From an uncultured beta proteobacterium (GTDB lineage Bacteria > Pseudomonadota > Gammaproteobacteria > Burkholderiales > Rhodocyclaceae), in assembly GCA_903930395.1 (NCBI GenBank), contig CAIYYE010000526.1:1-16935 (forward strand): a stretch of DNA of 16,935 nt, read 5' to 3'. This document shows positions 14,637-16,935 of the stretch, in pieces. How positions within the stretch are numbered: position 1 is the stretch's first letter; every line of letters begins with the position of its first letter. Both the position numbers and the translations under genes were made by a program. The notes under the pieces were generated by a model. That model had not been told where the DNA came from. It saw nothing but the letters and a program-made list of their open reading frames with translations, and made no database searches.

Positions 14637-16935
14637 ATGCAAAAAGCGCTTCTCCGCCAGCTCAAACGCAGTCTGGGCATCGCTAGCGCAGACGAGCTGA
14701 CGGCATTGCTCGGCTCGATGCGCGCCGCAGCGCTGACGGCCGAGCCAGCCCTGCGCACGGCCCTGGAAGGCATGGGGGATTTTCTCGCACGCGTGGACAG
14801 CACCTACGAGCAATACGAGCGCGATCTGGATCTGCGCACGCGCAGCCTGGAGCTGTCTTCGTCCGAACTGTCCGAGAGCAACGAAAAACTCCGCCTGTCA
14901 CTGGCCGGCCGGGAAAATGCACTGCGTTCATTGCGCAATACGGTGCGCCATCTGTTGCCTGACAATGGCCAGGAAAGTCAGGCGGACAGCGTCGCCGATG
15001 ACGACATCGCCGAGCTATCGAAGCGAATCGCCTCGATGGTGGCCGAAAGCGAGCATGGTCGACGTGAACTTGCGACGCAGAAATTTGCCCTCGATCAGCA
15101 TGCGATTGTCAGCATCACCGACACGGCCGGAACCATCTTGTATGCCAATGACCGCTTCTGCGACATCAGCGGCTATAGCCGCGAGGAATTGCTGGGTAGC
15201 AACCACCGCCTGGTCAATTCCGGCACGCATCCGCCTGAAATGTTCCGCGACATGTGGCAAACCATCTCGCTCGGAGAAGTGTGGCGCGGCGAAGTCTGCA
15301 ATCGGGCACGCAACGGCAATCTGTACTGGGTCAATGCAACGATTGTTCCCCTGCTCAACGCAGCCGGAGAACCCGAAAGACATATCGCCATCCGCACCGA
15401 CATCACCGACCGCAAGCGCATCGAGGCGCAATTGTCGGATCAACTGCATCTGGTTGAGGAACTGATCGAGGCCATCCCGCTGCCGGTCTACCTCAAGGAT
15501 GAATCAGGGCGCTATCTTCGCCTGAACCGGGCCTTCGAACAGTTCTTCCAGATCAGGCGCGAAGCCTTCATGGGGCGCACGCTGAATGATCTGCTGCTGC
15601 CAGAAGACGCGCGCCTGCACAGCGAAAAGGATGCCGAGCTTTTTGCCAGCAAGGAGACGCAATCCTATGAGGCTTCGGTACACAGTCGGGATGGCGTCAA
15701 GCACGACACGGTCTATCGCAAGGCGGCACTGACCCGGCGCGATGGCAGCGTTTCTGGCTTGCTCGGTGTCATTGTCGACATCACCGAGCGCAAGCGGGCC
15801 GAAATCGAGGTGCTGCGCGCAAAAGAGGCAGCAGAAGCCGCCAGCCGGGCGAAAAGTGATTTTCTCGCCAACATGAGCCACGAAATCCGGACGCCAATGA
15901 ATGGCGTCATCGGGATGACCGATCTGGCACTGGAAACGGCGCTGACCGCCGAGCAGCGTGAATATCTCAGCATCGCCAAATCGTCGGCAGAATCCTTGCT
16001 GACCATCATCAACGACATTCTCGATTTTTCGAAAATCGAGGCCGGCAAGTTGCTTGTCGAGGAAATATCCTTCGATCTCTATCGCCTCATCACCGAACTC
16101 CTCAAGCCACTGGCGCTACGTGCTCACGAAAAAGGCATCGAACTGCTCAGCGAAGTGCTGCACGACGTGCCCCGCCATGTGCGCGGCGACCCCAGCCGGA
16201 TACGACAGGTACTGGTCAATCTGCTCGGTAATGCCATCAAGTTCACCAAGCATGGGGAAATTGCCCTGCGCACAGAACTGCTGCAACTGCAGGATGGTCA
16301 TGCCATCGTCCATTTCGAGGTGCGCGATACCGGCATTGGCATCGCTTCCGACAAGCAGGAGCTGATTTTCGACGCCTTTTCCCAGGAAGATACGTCGACC
16401 ACGAGAAAATATGGTGGCACCGGGCTTGGCCTGTCAATTTGCCGCCGCCTGGTGACCCTGATGGGTGGCCGGATGTGGCTGCACAGCCAGGTTGGAGAGG
16501 GCAGCAGCTTCCATTTTTCGGTGGAACTGAAGCTCTCCGAACAGGCCACGCCGGTTCTGAGCAGCCAGATCGACTTGACCGGCCGCCGGATTCTCGTCGT
16601 CGACGACAACGCGACCAACCGGCGCATCCTGTCCAGCATGCTCAGATTGCTCCACACCATCCCGCACGATGCAGGATCGGCGCAGGCGGCACTGACCCTG
16701 ATGCAGGAAGATCCGGCCGCATTCGACTGCATTCTGCTCGATGCCCAGATGCCCGAGATGGACGGTTACGCGTTGGCCAGGCGCCTGCACGAAAGCCACG
16801 AAAACCTGCCGCCGATGCTCATGCTGTCATCCGGTGCCATGCGCGGCGATGCCCAGCGCTGCCAGGAGGCAGGCATTGCCGGCTTTTTCTCCAAACCCAT
16901 TTCGCTCGACGAGTTGCATGCTGCGCTCGGGCGAT
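14637..16935 (+). CDS. Soluble hybrid histidine kinase, PAS-PAS-HisKA-HATPase-REC, cut by the window end
   Basis: Open from ATG at 14637 to the last base without a stop: 766 codons are present. Residues 1-145 are helical with a likely coiled coil near 55-105 (around YEQYERDLDLRTRSLELSSS). PAS 1 spans about 148-258, ending with DITDRKR. PAS 2 spans about 272-385, ending with DITERKR. In the dimerisation domain the phospho-accepting histidine is H415 in MSHEIRTPMNG. In the ATPase domain the N-box asparagine is N532 in LVNLLGNAIKF, the G1 box is DTGIGI with D564, and GGTGLGLS follows. The receiver begins near residue 650 with acidic residues D656/D657, phospho-acceptor D702 in LLDAQMPEMDG, and K753. 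No membrane helix is present, so the signal is cytoplasmic, fitting control by the FIST protein ten bases upstream. A further receiver or HPt domain may lie beyond the window. Confidence 0.93.
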   Translation, partial: MQKALLRQLKRSLGIASADELTALLGSMRAAALTAEPALRTALEGMGDFLARVDSTYEQYERDLDLRTRSLELSSSELSESNEKLRLSLAGRENALRSLRNTVRHLLPDNGQESQADSVADDDIAELSKRIASMVAESEHGRRELATQKFALDQHAIVSITDTAGTILYANDRFCDISGYSREELLGSNHRLVNSGTHPPEMFRDMWQTISLGEVWRGEVCNRARNGNLYWVNATIVPLLNAAGEPERHIAIRTDITDRKRIEAQLSDQLHLVEELIEAIPLPVYLKDESGRYLRLNRAFEQFFQIRREAFMGRTLNDLLLPEDARLHSEKDAELFASKETQSYEASVHSRDGVKHDTVYRKAALTRRDGSVSGLLGVIVDITERKRAEIEVLRAKEAAEAASRAKSDFLANMSHEIRTPMNGVIGMTDLALETALTAEQREYLSIAKSSAESLLTIINDILDFSKIEAGKLLVEEISFDLYRLITELLKPLALRAHEKGIELLSEVLHDVPRHVRGDPSRIRQVLVNLLGNAIKFTKHGEIALRTELLQLQDGHAIVHFEVRDTGIGIASDKQELIFDAFSQEDTSTTRKYGGTGLGLSICRRLVTLMGGRMWLHSQVGEGSSFHFSVELKLSEQATPVLSSQIDLTGRRILVVDDNATNRRILSSMLRLLHTIPHDAGSAQAALTLMQEDPAAFDCILLDAQMPEMDGYALARRLHESHENLPPMLMLSSGAMRGDAQRCQEAGIAGFFSKPISLDELHAALGR

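Noticed and set aside
13763..14803. Long minus-strand open frame (346 codons) across the FIST gene and kinase start
   Set aside because: It is antisense to two well-supported genes and its product has no family resemblance; long shadows are common in GC-rich DNA.
1..16935. Mobile elements, CRISPR arrays, phage genes or a defence island
   Set aside because: No transposase, integrase, direct repeat array or known defence gene was seen, and base composition looks even across the window.

Overview
The window is GC-rich, gene-dense DNA from a Gram-negative bacterium. It has a periplasmic lytic transglycosylase, a periplasmic sulfate-binding protein, a CCA-adding enzyme with an HD domain, and DUF1631 and NDUFA9-like proteins. 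These family choices point to the Betaproteobacteria, most likely Rhodocyclales (Dechloromonas/Azoarcus-like). That placement is inferred from protein resemblance, not computed. No rRNA, tRNA, CRISPR array, insertion sequence or prophage gene was seen. There is no stretch of 300 bases without a gene; the longest gap is about 110 bases (11178-11288).

Layout. (1) 1-3087, plus strand: the C-terminal part of a sulfate-binding protein, cysteine synthase A, a MalY/PatB-type C-S lyase, and a small three-helix membrane protein. The last three genes touch or overlap, so this looks like a sulfur assimilation and sulfur amino acid unit. (2) 3068-7674: 5-formyltetrahydrofolate cyclo-ligase on the minus strand, divergent by 14 bases from a soluble lytic transglycosylase (slt). 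A DUF1631 gene of unknown function sits directly after slt. (3) 7750-10129: an NDUFA9-like NAD(P)-binding protein and cca on the plus strand, with a small DUF2905 membrane protein on the minus strand overlapping the 3' end of cca. (4) 10190-13388: an alpha/beta hydrolase interrupted near its end by an in-frame TAG, a YjfB-type putative motility protein on the minus strand, an unrecognised 311-residue protein on the plus strand, and a MidA/NDUFAF7-type methyltransferase on the minus strand. (5) 13484-16935, plus strand: a FIST-domain sensor protein followed after 10 bases by a soluble PAS-PAS hybrid histidine kinase that runs off the window.

Most of the window is housekeeping metabolism. The part with most signalling interest is the FIST and hybrid kinase pair. 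It has the same gene arrangement as NosP (a FIST-domain nitric-oxide-sensing haemoprotein) and its partner kinase in Pseudomonas, Legionella and Vibrio. The clearest anomaly is the hydrolase stop codon: reading on through it gives a plausible 16-residue family-like C-terminus, as if a Trp codon TGG had become TAG.
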